Origin: Sphingobacterium nematocida
GTDB lineage: Bacteria > Bacteroidota > Bacteroidia > Sphingobacteriales > Sphingobacteriaceae
Assembly (NCBI RefSeq): GCF_900168125.1
Contig: NZ_FUZF01000001.1
Span: 372,001-436,000, forward strand
DNA: 64,000 nt
Reading direction: 5' to 3'
Part shown: one piece after another, positions 51,547 through 59,108 of the stretch
Layout: each line of letters starts with the position of its first letter
Position numbering within the stretch: position 1 is the stretch's first letter
The notes under the pieces: model-generated
The model's database searches: none
Seen by the model: only the letters and a program-made list of their open reading frames with translations
What the model was told of the DNA's origin: nothing
Program-made: the position numbers and the translations under genes

Positions 51547-51567
51547 GCCCCTCCTAAGCGAAGGGGC
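51547..51567 (-). terminator. Intrinsic terminator of the minus-strand small-protein operon
   Basis: Arms GCCCCT and AGGGGC with a 9-base loop, followed on the minus strand by TTTATTATC. It lies 40 bases after the stop of the 68-residue protein gene. Confidence 0.65.
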
Positions 51568-51606
51568 AGTCAGATTGCTTTCATGAAATTGGGTTTAAGA
51601 ACTAAC

Positions 51607-51813
51607 CTACGAGGTATGGCATGATGGACTGCAATATTTACAGCCATTGGACTGGCGATAAATAGTTCTAGCCCTGGCTACCGCTGTATAACATGCACTA
51701 TGCTCTCCTAAATAGGTCGTGCTTGCTGCTAAAGCTAACCAACTACATTCCTGCTTGTGCACCTCATGGTCCCCATTAGTCTGTGCACGATTGTTAACGT
51801 AATACTTTGTCAT
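51607..51813 (-). CDS. Small conserved Cys/His-rich protein
   Basis: 68 residues (MTKYYVNNRAQTNGDHEVHKQECSWL…) with Cys in HKQECSW, HSACYTA and a C-terminal GCKYCSPSCHTS cluster, suggesting a small metal-binding or cross-linked domain. Short proteins of this pattern (YYVN…GDHEVH…C…LG…A…GC.YC…CH) are widespread in bacteria and have no established role. It starts 2 bases after the stop of the 57-residue protein, so the two are co-translated. Confidence 0.75.
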   Translation of the reverse strand: MTKYYVNNRAQTNGDHEVHKQECSWLALAASTTYLGEHSACYTAVARARTIYRQSNGCKYCSPSCHTS

Positions 51814-51815
51814 TC

Positions 51816-51989
51816 TTACTTCTCCTTTCGAACACCCTTGAATGGTGTTCCATCTTTTTTAACATCCATAAATCTCCCTGTGTCAGCATCGCGCTTGACC
51901 CATTGTCCTGTCGTCGGGTTCTGTACCTGACTACGGCTTCGTACTGCTCCATTACGATGTCCATCTCCTTTTGGCGGATTTGTTGCCAT
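51816..51989 (-). CDS. Small conserved protein, 57 residues (VKRD/GRFMD type)
   Basis: The minus-strand frame encodes MATNPPKGDGHRNGAVRSRS, then QVQNPTTGQWVKRDADTG, then RFMDVKKDGTPFKGVRKEK. This GDGHR…RSQV.NP.TG.WVKRD..TGRFMD.K.DG.PFKGVRKE pattern is a widespread small protein family of unknown function. AAGGAG lies just before the start of the following gene, giving tight coupling to it. An overlapping longer frame in another phase (51794-52018) lacks such conservation and is rejected. Confidence 0.8.
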   Translation of the reverse strand: MATNPPKGDGHRNGAVRSRSQVQNPTTGQWVKRDADTGRFMDVKKDGTPFKGVRKEK

Positions 51990-52108
51990 ATGCTATTGTT
52001 ATTAATGATAGCCTCCATTGACTATCTATATCCAAAAGTAGAACAGCTGTATGCAGTGTATCTGCACAGTAATTTATATCTTTAGAAAACTTTGATTTCG
52101 ACTGCAAT

Positions 52109-53122
52109 ATGGCTACTAATAAACAGGCTTCGATTCGCTATAGAATACTGGATAACTGTCTCTCTAACCCTCAGAAAAGATTTTCTTTTCAGGATCTCCT
52201 GGATTGCCTAGATACTGAGCTTTCGGAAATCAATGCCAACCATAAAAAGATAAGCGTACGGACCCTACGGGAGGACATAAAGTATATGCGTAGTCGGGAA
52301 GGCGGTTCTGCTCCGATAGAGGTATACAAGCAGGATGGTAAGTCTTACTATCGATATACTGATAAGGGGTTTAAACTCTATAATCAAGGTCTGAACTCGG
52401 CAGAGGTGCAACAACTGAAAAGTGCCATAGATATGCTCTCTAAAATAGAGGGATTGCCGCAGATGGGATGGCTCCAAGAAATGGGGGCTAAACTGGAAGA
52501 GGTGTTTTTTTTGGAGAAAACGGAGCAGCTGATCATGAGCCATGACAACAACCGCTACCTGAAGGGAATTGAATATCTGGGGACATTATTTCATGCTATA
52601 CTCTACAAGAAATGTGTGCTGATAAGGTACAAATCTTTTAAGGCAAGCAACGAAACGGTATTTGAAATTTCTCCATACCATTTGCGCGAGTTTAATAATC
52701 GATGGTTTTTATTTGGTAGAAATTCTGAATATCAAAACCTAACAAATCTTGCTTTGGATAGGATTATCGCTATTGAAGAGACTTCACTTGATTATATTGA
52801 AAATACAGAATGGGATTTCTCGGATTACTTTGAAGATATTGTAGGTGTTTCATTTAGCTCTTCTACACTAGAAGAGGTCCATATTTGGTTTAATGAAAAA
52901 GCTGCCCCTTATGTGCTGTCTAAGCCTCTACATGGTTCTCAAAAAGTGGTGTCAAATGATGCGAATGGACTGGTCATAAAGCTCGATATCATCCCTAACT
53001 ATGAACTGGAAACCTTAATTCTATCCTTTGGCGAACGAGCTAAGGTACTATCTCCTGATTCTTTTAGGGAGTCCTTGTATGCTCGTGTGAAAGCTATGTA
53101 TGAGGGCTATGCTAATAAATAA
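52109..53122 (+). CDS. WYL-domain transcriptional regulator
   Basis: 337 residues. An N-terminal winged HTH (1-75, RYRILDNCLSNPQKRFSFQDLLDCL … ISVRTLREDIKYMRS) is followed by a WYL domain (about 155-235, with FEISPYHLREFNNRWFLFGRN, a WYL variant) and a C-terminal beta extension. WYL regulators sense nucleic-acid ligands and often sit in defence regions. It is divergent from the small-protein operon on the minus strand and precedes a broken macro-domain gene by 26 bases. Targets are unknown. Confidence 0.87.
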   Translation: MATNKQASIRYRILDNCLSNPQKRFSFQDLLDCLDTELSEINANHKKISVRTLREDIKYMRSREGGSAPIEVYKQDGKSYYRYTDKGFKLYNQGLNSAEVQQLKSAIDMLSKIEGLPQMGWLQEMGAKLEEVFFLEKTEQLIMSHDNNRYLKGIEYLGTLFHAILYKKCVLIRYKSFKASNETVFEISPYHLREFNNRWFLFGRNSEYQNLTNLALDRIIAIEETSLDYIENTEWDFSDYFEDIVGVSFSSSTLEEVHIWFNEKAAPYVLSKPLHGSQKVVSNDANGLVIKLDIIPNYELETLILSFGERAKVLSPDSFRESLYARVKAMYEGYANK

Positions 53123-53148
53123 TCTGTAAATACTTGAATGACGGTAAA

Positions 53149-53427
53149 ATGAAAATAGAATACACAAAGGGTGATGATACGTAGATAGCAAACATGATCG
53201 GGCAGCATAAAATATATAAGGATGAAATGGGCAATCCACCTATCCGCTATGAAGCTGTAAGATCTGCCTTAGAAAAAGTGGCTGATCATGCTCTACAGTA
53301 CGATGCTTCAATACATATGCCCCGTATAGGCTGTGGCTTGGCGGGCGGCACCTGGGATAAGATAGAGCCGCTGCTAATGGAATGTTTGTCCAGTAAGGGT
53401 GTGCAGGTGACTGTGTATGATTTTTAG
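53149..53427 (+). pseudogene. Macro-domain (ADP-ribose-binding) gene with internal deletion and stop
   Basis: The ATG at 53149 starts MKIEYTKGDDT, the expected macro-domain opening, and then hits TAG at 53182. The same frame resumes as IANMIGQHKIYKDEMGNPPI and ends RIGCGLAGGTWDKIEPLL…VTVYDF, the C-terminal half of the same family. A normal protein is about 150 residues, so about 60-70 central residues with the ligand-binding loop are gone. An ATG at 53194 could give a 77-residue remnant. It was probably functional once as an ADP-ribosyl hydrolase. Confidence 0.8.
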
Positions 53428-53457
53428 TATCTTAGGTAAGAATAAGGATATAAGAAT

Positions 53458-53667
53458 ATGGATAGACGTAGGATTTTAATCTTCTTGGTCTTGATTTTAA
53501 TGCTACTATTAGTGGAATTTGTTATTCCATTTCAAGATCTGGTGATACCAGCATGGAATACGCTGATAATCCCAGCGAATGTAGTAAAATCAATAATAGC
53601 CCTTATTCTCCTTATGCTGATAGGAATATATCTTTACGTACAGATCAAGAAGATTCCGAAAAGGTAG
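53458..53667 (+). CDS. Small membrane protein, 69 residues
   Basis: Two hydrophobic segments (about 6-25, ILIFLVLILMLLLVEFVI, and 43-63, VKSIIALILLMLIGIYLYV) with basic ends (MDRRR and KKIPKR) predict a two-helix inner-membrane protein. No family is recognised. It follows the macro-domain remnant by 30 bases. Confidence 0.55.
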   Translation: MDRRRILIFLVLILMLLLVEFVIPFQDLVIPAWNTLIIPANVVKSIIALILLMLIGIYLYVQIKKIPKR

Positions 53668-53742
53668 ATAGCATAATAATAAGTGAAGGTAACCTTTATG
53701 ACGACTTAGTGTTATAGGCGATCTAGATACTTACCTAGATAA

Positions 53743-54096
53743 CTAGTGGACATGAGCCTTCGATTTCATCTGTACTAACACTGGATCCAAGAGTTTCTTT
53801 GTCTTTGTATGACCATACGCTCGAACTGCATACTTTAATTTATTAGAATCCATCGATTTAGCTTTGACAATAACATTTTTCAGAACCATCTCCCGATCTT
53901 CTGCAAGACTATCTAGATGATTGACTAAATCAACCAAGAGAAATTCGGGAGTAGCCTTTTTAGGGAAATACGGTGTTTTGCAAAAAAAGAATTTCTTCCC
54001 ATTTAAATCGACTTCACCATGCCGTTTGTGGTTGTAAACTACACGTTTGTTATATAGCTGAGTGGTACCTACACGTAATGCATTATAATTCCATAT
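53743..54096 (-). pseudogene. 5'-truncated AbiEi/DUF6088-like antitoxin gene
   Basis: The minus-strand frame is open from 54096 (after a TAG) to 53743 but has no start codon until an ATG at 53937. It encodes WNYNALRVGTTQLYNKRVVYNHKR (in two pieces), …FPKKATPEFLLVDLV and …AVRAYGHTKTKKLLDPVL. This matches the C-terminal two thirds of AbiEi/DUF6088-type antitoxin-like regulators. The N-terminal winged-HTH part is missing, and the break abuts an operator-like palindrome array. Confidence 0.65.
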
Positions 54097-54097
54097 C

Positions 54098-54196
54098 TAT
54101 ACCCTTTACGGTATAAATACACGTAAAATAATTAAAACAATACCCTTAAGGGTATAAAATATGGATTAAACCGACGTTTATACCTTTTGGGGTATA
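54098..54196. promoter_or_regulatory. Array of three TATACC-n-GGTATA palindromes at 40-41 bp spacing
   Basis: TATACCCTTTACGGTATA (54098-54115), ATACCCTTAAGGGTAT (54140-54155, perfect 16-base palindrome) and TATACCTTTTGGGGTATA (54179-54196) have centres 41 and 40 bases apart, about four helical turns. This looks like a multi-site operator of a toxin-antitoxin or HTH repressor. The gene it served is the truncated one to its left. Confidence 0.7.
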
Positions 54197-54237
54197 ATAC
54201 CGGCTCTTGGATGGTTTCATAGCTCATCATCTAAAGT

Positions 54238-55536
54238 CTATTCTGTATCTGTTATGGCTTTCGCTTTTGCAGTTTCGTCTCTCTGATAGTTCTTATACAT
54301 CCAAGGGATACCTAACCTCCCCTGATAAGTCAAGAACTCGACACGTTGGCTGCTTTTCTTAATTTCTCCCCAATTCAGAAAAAACAATCCCATGTAATGG
54401 CTGCCCCATTCTTTGTTGTCAAACTCGACAAAATCGGGATCGGAACCTGGCATGATGAATAATAAGAGTGGTGCCTCTGCTGTGGCTTTCTCCCATACGG
54501 ATGGTTGTTCTGAAAAGACGATATTGCCAACTTTGAGAAATGCTCCACTAAATAAACTAAGGAGCACAAAATAAGTTAAGAAAATGCCTAATGTAATCCC
54601 GCGGTCTAAAGTTAAAACCCTAGGTCTATAGAAATAAACGAACACGAATATACTGAGGGTCAAAACAGCACCAAATACTATCCCGCCTGTAAAAAAGAAC
54701 TTTTCGTCCTTGAAGTGTACATTATCAAACATAATGAAGGAAAAGGCTACGATCGCAATAATGCAGGTCGCGATTTGCTTTAAACTATTTTGAACGGTCA
54801 ATAAATCCCAATATTGTACGCTGATGGCCAACTGTATGGCCACGATGATGCAGATGGCTAATGCTATGGGTGGAGTAAAATAAAACATATCGAAAATAAC
54901 CACATAGAGGACTAGCAGTACCGTGGTGATCCTAAAAAAATAATAGGCGAGGTATAACATATTCCACTTGTTGTTCGTAAGAAATCGGTAATAGGCCTGT
55001 CTGCTTTGTTCTATTAGTCGGGTGTGATCTATCTCTTCTAATAGGACATGCTTTAATTGTCTCTTGACTAGAAAGGCGACCTGTGAATCCACGATCTGTT
55101 TATGGCCTATCAACCATTTACTGATCTTAAAGCCACTGTATGTCCTGCTCATTCGCTCGGGCGAGCCGTAGTGACCTTTTACCATACACAGATTGAATGA
55201 TTCTATTATAACGATATCTGTATCCCAATAATAATCTAGTTGGCCCTTTCGTGGATCAAAAATACGAAGCCCCTGATCGCTGAGCGAGGCATACCACTGG
55301 AGTACATAACGACTGTACTGTATCAATCGATAATAAAGGAAGATAGATAATCCAATTAGGCTGATAAGGATAGCGAAGGGTACGTCGAGTGCGGGAGTGC
55401 TAATATATAACCTGTTGCATAAAAAAATAATAATGGCTAGCAATAGTAGATTCAATATCCCTAAAATAACTTTATAGGCTATTGAATACCTTAGCTTCTG
55501 TACAAGTGGTTTAATCATAATCTGGTATTCTTTCAA
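54238..55536 (-). CDS. Multi-pass membrane protein, unknown function
   Basis: 432 residues with two hydrophobic helices near the N-terminus (about 19-42 and 51-72), a soluble stretch (about 75-200, with RIFDPRKGQLDYYWDTD) and about six further helices (about 205-340). The C-terminal 90 residues are again soluble. This is an inner-membrane protein with two cytoplasmic or periplasmic domains. I do not recognise the family. The gene stands alone on the minus strand. Confidence 0.65.
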   Translation of the reverse strand: MKEYQIMIKPLVQKLRYSIAYKVILGILNLLLLAIIIFLCNRLYISTPALDVPFAILISLIGLSIFLYYRLIQYSRYVLQWYASLSDQGLRIFDPRKGQLDYYWDTDIVIIESFNLCMVKGHYGSPERMSRTYSGFKISKWLIGHKQIVDSQVAFLVKRQLKHVLLEEIDHTRLIEQSRQAYYRFLTNNKWNMLYLAYYFFRITTVLLVLYVVIFDMFYFTPPIALAICIIVAIQLAISVQYWDLLTVQNSLKQIATCIIAIVAFSFIMFDNVHFKDEKFFFTGGIVFGAVLTLSIFVFVYFYRPRVLTLDRGITLGIFLTYFVLLSLFSGAFLKVGNIVFSEQPSVWEKATAEAPLLLFIMPGSDPDFVEFDNKEWGSHYMGLFFLNWGEIKKSSQRVEFLTYQGRLGIPWMYKNYQRDETAKAKAITDTE

Positions 55537-55730
55537 AAAATAATGGTAACTAAAGTTAGGGAAGATAAATTACAATATCAAATTGTATTGTAGATGTAAA
55601 GGAATGGCTGCATTAGAGCAAATAAACTGCTGTAACTTTTATGTTATTATCAGAATATTGTATACTATCGGCATAGGTTTTGCCGTTATATCAGTATTCA
55701 TAATTTAGGTTAATAATTGGTTAGTTAAGA

Positions 55731-55765
55731 AATACCTGAAGCTCCCCGCTTCAGGTATTTTTTGT
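55731..55765. terminator. Strong bidirectional terminator hairpin
   Basis: Perfect 12-base arms AATACCTGAAGC and GCTTCAGGTATT with a 5-base loop, followed by TTTTTT on the plus strand and TCTTAAC on the minus strand. It closes the minus-strand operon ending at 55822. The plus-strand T-run has no plus-strand gene upstream within 2 kb. The rest of 55537-55821 shows no gene. Confidence 0.75.
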
Positions 55766-55821
55766 ATGAACTTTGGCTATCTGCCTAGTTTGTCAGATAT
55801 AGACCCTGTTATAAAAATCTA

Positions 55822-57288
55822 CTATCTATTGAACACAAAATCTTGTTCTAAAGCAAAGCCATATTTATCTGTGGCCTTAAATCTGAGTTTGACAGGTCGC
55901 TCTTTTTGAAAATGCAAACCATCGAGCCGCCAAATATGTGTTGATTTTCTAGCGCGTAAGGGCAAAACGGTACTGCCTATGGTAGGATAGGTTTTTAGCT
56001 TATTCTTTTCGATGATATCGGCTACTAGGGGGTCTATATCATCTACTTTGCGCATAGTAACCCAGTTGCCTCCGTCGATCTGGACATCTACAACACTGCT
56101 GTCGCTGCTCCCGTATATATTGGCAATGAGGGATGTGCTATCGAGTACTGCATGCATCTGTCTTTTTTCATCTTGCCCAACTCCTTTAAACTTGAAGGAA
56201 TAATCGTCTCCTTTAAAACTAACTTTAAAGTATCCTCTAGGGGCACCACATTGCATCAAGGCTAGGGGAATACCGTACATGTCTTTCTCCCCCCTCCACC
56301 AGGTGCCACAGGTGGCTCCGGCTCCCAGTTCGTGAATATTGCCATTTGCATAGAAGCTACGGCTCACGACATGGGTGTGTCCGGATAAAATCAAGACATT
56401 GGTGTAGCCTTCTAGAAGCTCAAAGATTTTATCTCGATTTTTGGTAGCGAACATGGGGATATGCTGACATATTACTATGGGTGCAGATTTCTTGAGGTAC
56501 TGTAGATCGTTCTTGATGAAAATCAATTGATCATCATCAATCCTCCCCTCGTAAGATTTTTCGCCTGTAGAAAAAACGTTGTTAAGAACAATGAAGTGCG
56601 CTTTACCATGATTAAAAGCATAGGTAGAAGCTCCCATAAATTCGTTAAACTGATCTGTCAAATTTAGTTGATTGGCTGTATTCCGATCGTGGTTGCCCAC
56701 TAGTGTAAAAGATGGAGTTGATGTCAGATCTATGTTGTCACGAACTCCGGCCATGATATCCATTTCATCATTTACCAAATCTCCTAAAAAGATATTGAAA
56801 GCATGGTCGTGTGTATTTGCTAACTCGCTAAATATACTCTGTGCAGCATAATCTAACTCTTGCTCATTGTCGACCTGTACATCGCCTATGGCTCCAAAGC
56901 TGAAGTTGTACTGTACCGACTGTTTACGGACTGGAAAATCTATTTTGGAAACTCTCTGCAGACTATCTGCAGTAGGAACTGTGGTATAGAGTGCATTGAT
57001 GATTTTTGTCGAACGTGAACCTATATGTTCTAGGTTATTGGGCAGAATCGGGAAAATAGATTGGCCTACACGAACGACAATTGTAAAATGACCTTTGTTG
57101 TCGGTTTTGACTATGTCAACTCCATTGGATACTAAGATGTCCTTTAGTCCTCTTTCTTGCTTGTTGTATATACCGTCTTCGTTGCGATCAAGAAAAATGG
57201 TTCCTGTAATCTGTTTGGATGCTAAATCCTGCCCAATGGCCCGAATTGAAAGGAAAACTAAAAAAACAACATAATATATGTTTCTCAT
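55822..57288 (-). CDS. Exported calcineurin-like phosphoesterase with N- and C-terminal beta domains
   Basis: 488 residues with signal peptide (VVFLVFLSIRAIGQ). An N-terminal SdrD-B/metallophos_N-like domain (about 25-120, FLDRNEDGIYNKQERGLKDI) precedes the phosphoesterase core with GAIGDVQ (Asp136), FLGDLVND (Asp170), LVGNHDR (Asn199, His200), CQHIPMF and LSGHTHVV as metal ligands, and a C-terminal metallophos_C-like beta domain. It should hydrolyse phosphate esters in the periplasm or at the surface. It is the last gene of the SusCD-M16 operon, 55 bases after the lipoprotein. Confidence 0.88.
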   Translation of the reverse strand: MRNIYYVVFLVFLSIRAIGQDLASKQITGTIFLDRNEDGIYNKQERGLKDILVSNGVDIVKTDNKGHFTIVVRVGQSIFPILPNNLEHIGSRSTKIINALYTTVPTADSLQRVSKIDFPVRKQSVQYNFSFGAIGDVQVDNEQELDYAAQSIFSELANTHDHAFNIFLGDLVNDEMDIMAGVRDNIDLTSTPSFTLVGNHDRNTANQLNLTDQFNEFMGASTYAFNHGKAHFIVLNNVFSTGEKSYEGRIDDDQLIFIKNDLQYLKKSAPIVICQHIPMFATKNRDKIFELLEGYTNVLILSGHTHVVSRSFYANGNIHELGAGATCGTWWRGEKDMYGIPLALMQCGAPRGYFKVSFKGDDYSFKFKGVGQDEKRQMHAVLDSTSLIANIYGSSDSSVVDVQIDGGNWVTMRKVDDIDPLVADIIEKNKLKTYPTIGSTVLPLRARKSTHIWRLDGLHFQKERPVKLRFKATDKYGFALEQDFVFNR

Positions 57289-57343
57289 CTGTGGAATATC
57301 TTTGATAAAGGCACCGTGTTCAATACGGTGCCTTTGTTAATAT

Positions 57344-59104
57344 TTACTGACCTGGTATATCGTACTTAAACAATGCAGGTTTACTATCTATGATGGTGAT
57401 CAGATAAGGTATACCCTGTTCGGATATTCTTAACTCAAACTTATTTCCGTTGGCAGTGGTCAACTGACTTGGCGTATTCCAGTTGCCGGTATCGGTATTG
57501 AAGGTAGTCACCTTCACTCCGTTATTGGCATCGCCAAAAGCAACAAAAATTCTTCCATCTGGGTGTATACGTATGGCGACATTGTCCCTATTAGCAGAAG
57601 ATGAAGTGGTCTGCGGAAATCCGTCTCCGAGCTGAGCCCACCGCTGTCCGTCCCAGTGCATGACATAAGTCACATAGGCTGGATTGTTCGATTGGTAAAT
57701 TAGATATAATTCGCCATTCTCATCTGCATCAAGATCAATGTTAAAGCCTCCGGAGGTCGAGTTATTGGGGCCAACTAAAACTTGTCCTACCAATTTCCAA
57801 GTACCATTATCTAGCTTGTAAACAGAAGGCTTGCGCACGCCTGCTCCGGCAGTCAAATCCATGGTTACGTAATATAACTTTCCATCACGACCTTTGACCA
57901 TCTTACTGTAATAACCTGTAGTCGATTGAGGTAAAGTAGTTCCTTTCCAGACATTATTACTAAACGACTCAATATATGTCCCGCGATTTGGATAAGGTGA
58001 AGCAGCGCGAGGGAAAAGGTAGCCTAAATAAGGTATATTATTTTCATCCAATTGAAGAGATAGGTAATTGACACGGTTAAAAGTCCCTTGCTGTGGTCCT
58101 ACATAGTTCCACTGATTGTTCGAGTACTTTAACAATGAACCGTACTGCTCATTAACTCCTGGAGTATAATCTTTATATGCTGCGTATGGTTCTCCACTAT
58201 TTGAAAATGTAAACGATACGCCATCTATCCTACCTGCTGAAAATCCGCTTTCAGCACCTACGGCTTTCCAGGTCTTGTCTTCAACATCATAATATCCCAT
58301 TACGGCCTTACGATCTCCTCCTGACTGTTGAAGCATCACATAAGGTTGATAGCTTATAGGATTAATCTCGAGAGTAGCTGCGCTGGAATTAACGGATAAA
58401 AAGTCTGGCAGGTTCATCTCACTCCATACAGGAGCCGTAAGTCGGCCAACTGTCACTGTAAATATCTCTGGCTGTGTCATCTCATCGTCTATCAATTCGA
58501 GTTCGATAGGTTCGGAATAGTCAGCTACAGACTGGCCTGATACAAAGGCTGCACCTTTATACTTGACACTGGCACCGTTAGAAAGGGTAAAACGCGCTGT
58601 CAGTGCGGTAATATCTGCATCGACAGGTAAATCGACTTGAACGTCAAGTTTGGTTATAGTACCTGTATAATCTTTAAACAGCTTTCCCTCATTGTCCTCA
58701 GCATAGAAGCCAAAGGTCAGAATAGATGCATTTTTTAAACCAATAAGGTTGTATTCGGAAATTGAATTGGGACTATTGAGACGTAGAACGGAAGGTGACT
58801 CCAGATTAATACTGGTCAATCCTGACTCTACCACTTGTGTACCAATAAAACCGACGACCTCTTGTCTATCTGTTGTAAATGATGGTACTGCTGCTTTGAT
58901 ATCGATGGAGTTGGGTACACGTATATACACGTCCTTTCCTTCGATAATCGCTGGCGTGCTCTTGGCTAACCCTGGATTGGCGCTCGGCTCCAAGCTAAAA
59001 GAAAGCAGGGAGATATTATCCGCTAATTCATACTTGTCTTTTTTACAGGCAAAAAAGACGGAATTGCATAAGATGAATGCTATAAGAAACAATAATCTTT
59101 TCAT
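57344..59104 (-). CDS. Surface lipoprotein with DUF5018-like repeats and a sialidase/kelch-like C-terminus
   Basis: 586 residues with a lipoprotein signal (Cys20, NSVFFACKKDK). The first 230 residues form two beta-sandwich modules of the DUF5018-type (…LLSFSLEPSANPG… and …ILTFGFYAEDNEG…), ending in a linker. The remaining part has repeating beta motifs with NxxW…G and SGxPYAAY elements (…KYSNNQWNYVGPQQGTF…), suggesting a beta-propeller. It probably binds ligand at the cell surface for the SusCD system. It starts 4 bases after the M16 peptidase stop. Confidence 0.75.
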   Translation of the reverse strand: MKRLLFLIAFILCNSVFFACKKDKYELADNISLLSFSLEPSANPGLAKSTPAIIEGKDVYIRVPNSIDIKAAVPSFTTDRQEVVGFIGTQVVESGLTSINLESPSVLRLNSPNSISEYNLIGLKNASILTFGFYAEDNEGKLFKDYTGTITKLDVQVDLPVDADITALTARFTLSNGASVKYKGAAFVSGQSVADYSEPIELELIDDEMTQPEIFTVTVGRLTAPVWSEMNLPDFLSVNSSAATLEINPISYQPYVMLQQSGGDRKAVMGYYDVEDKTWKAVGAESGFSAGRIDGVSFTFSNSGEPYAAYKDYTPGVNEQYGSLLKYSNNQWNYVGPQQGTFNRVNYLSLQLDENNIPYLGYLFPRAASPYPNRGTYIESFSNNVWKGTTLPQSTTGYYSKMVKGRDGKLYYVTMDLTAGAGVRKPSVYKLDNGTWKLVGQVLVGPNNSTSGGFNIDLDADENGELYLIYQSNNPAYVTYVMHWDGQRWAQLGDGFPQTTSSSANRDNVAIRIHPDGRIFVAFGDANNGVKVTTFNTDTGNWNTPSQLTTANGNKFELRISEQGIPYLITIIDSKPALFKYDIPGQ

Positions 59105-59108
59105 AATT

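Noticed and set aside
51794..52018. A 74-codon minus-strand frame overlapping the 57-residue gene
   Set aside because: It overlaps the start of the next gene and lacks conserved pattern, while the other phase (51816-51989) encodes a well-patterned small protein spaced 2 bases from the next gene.
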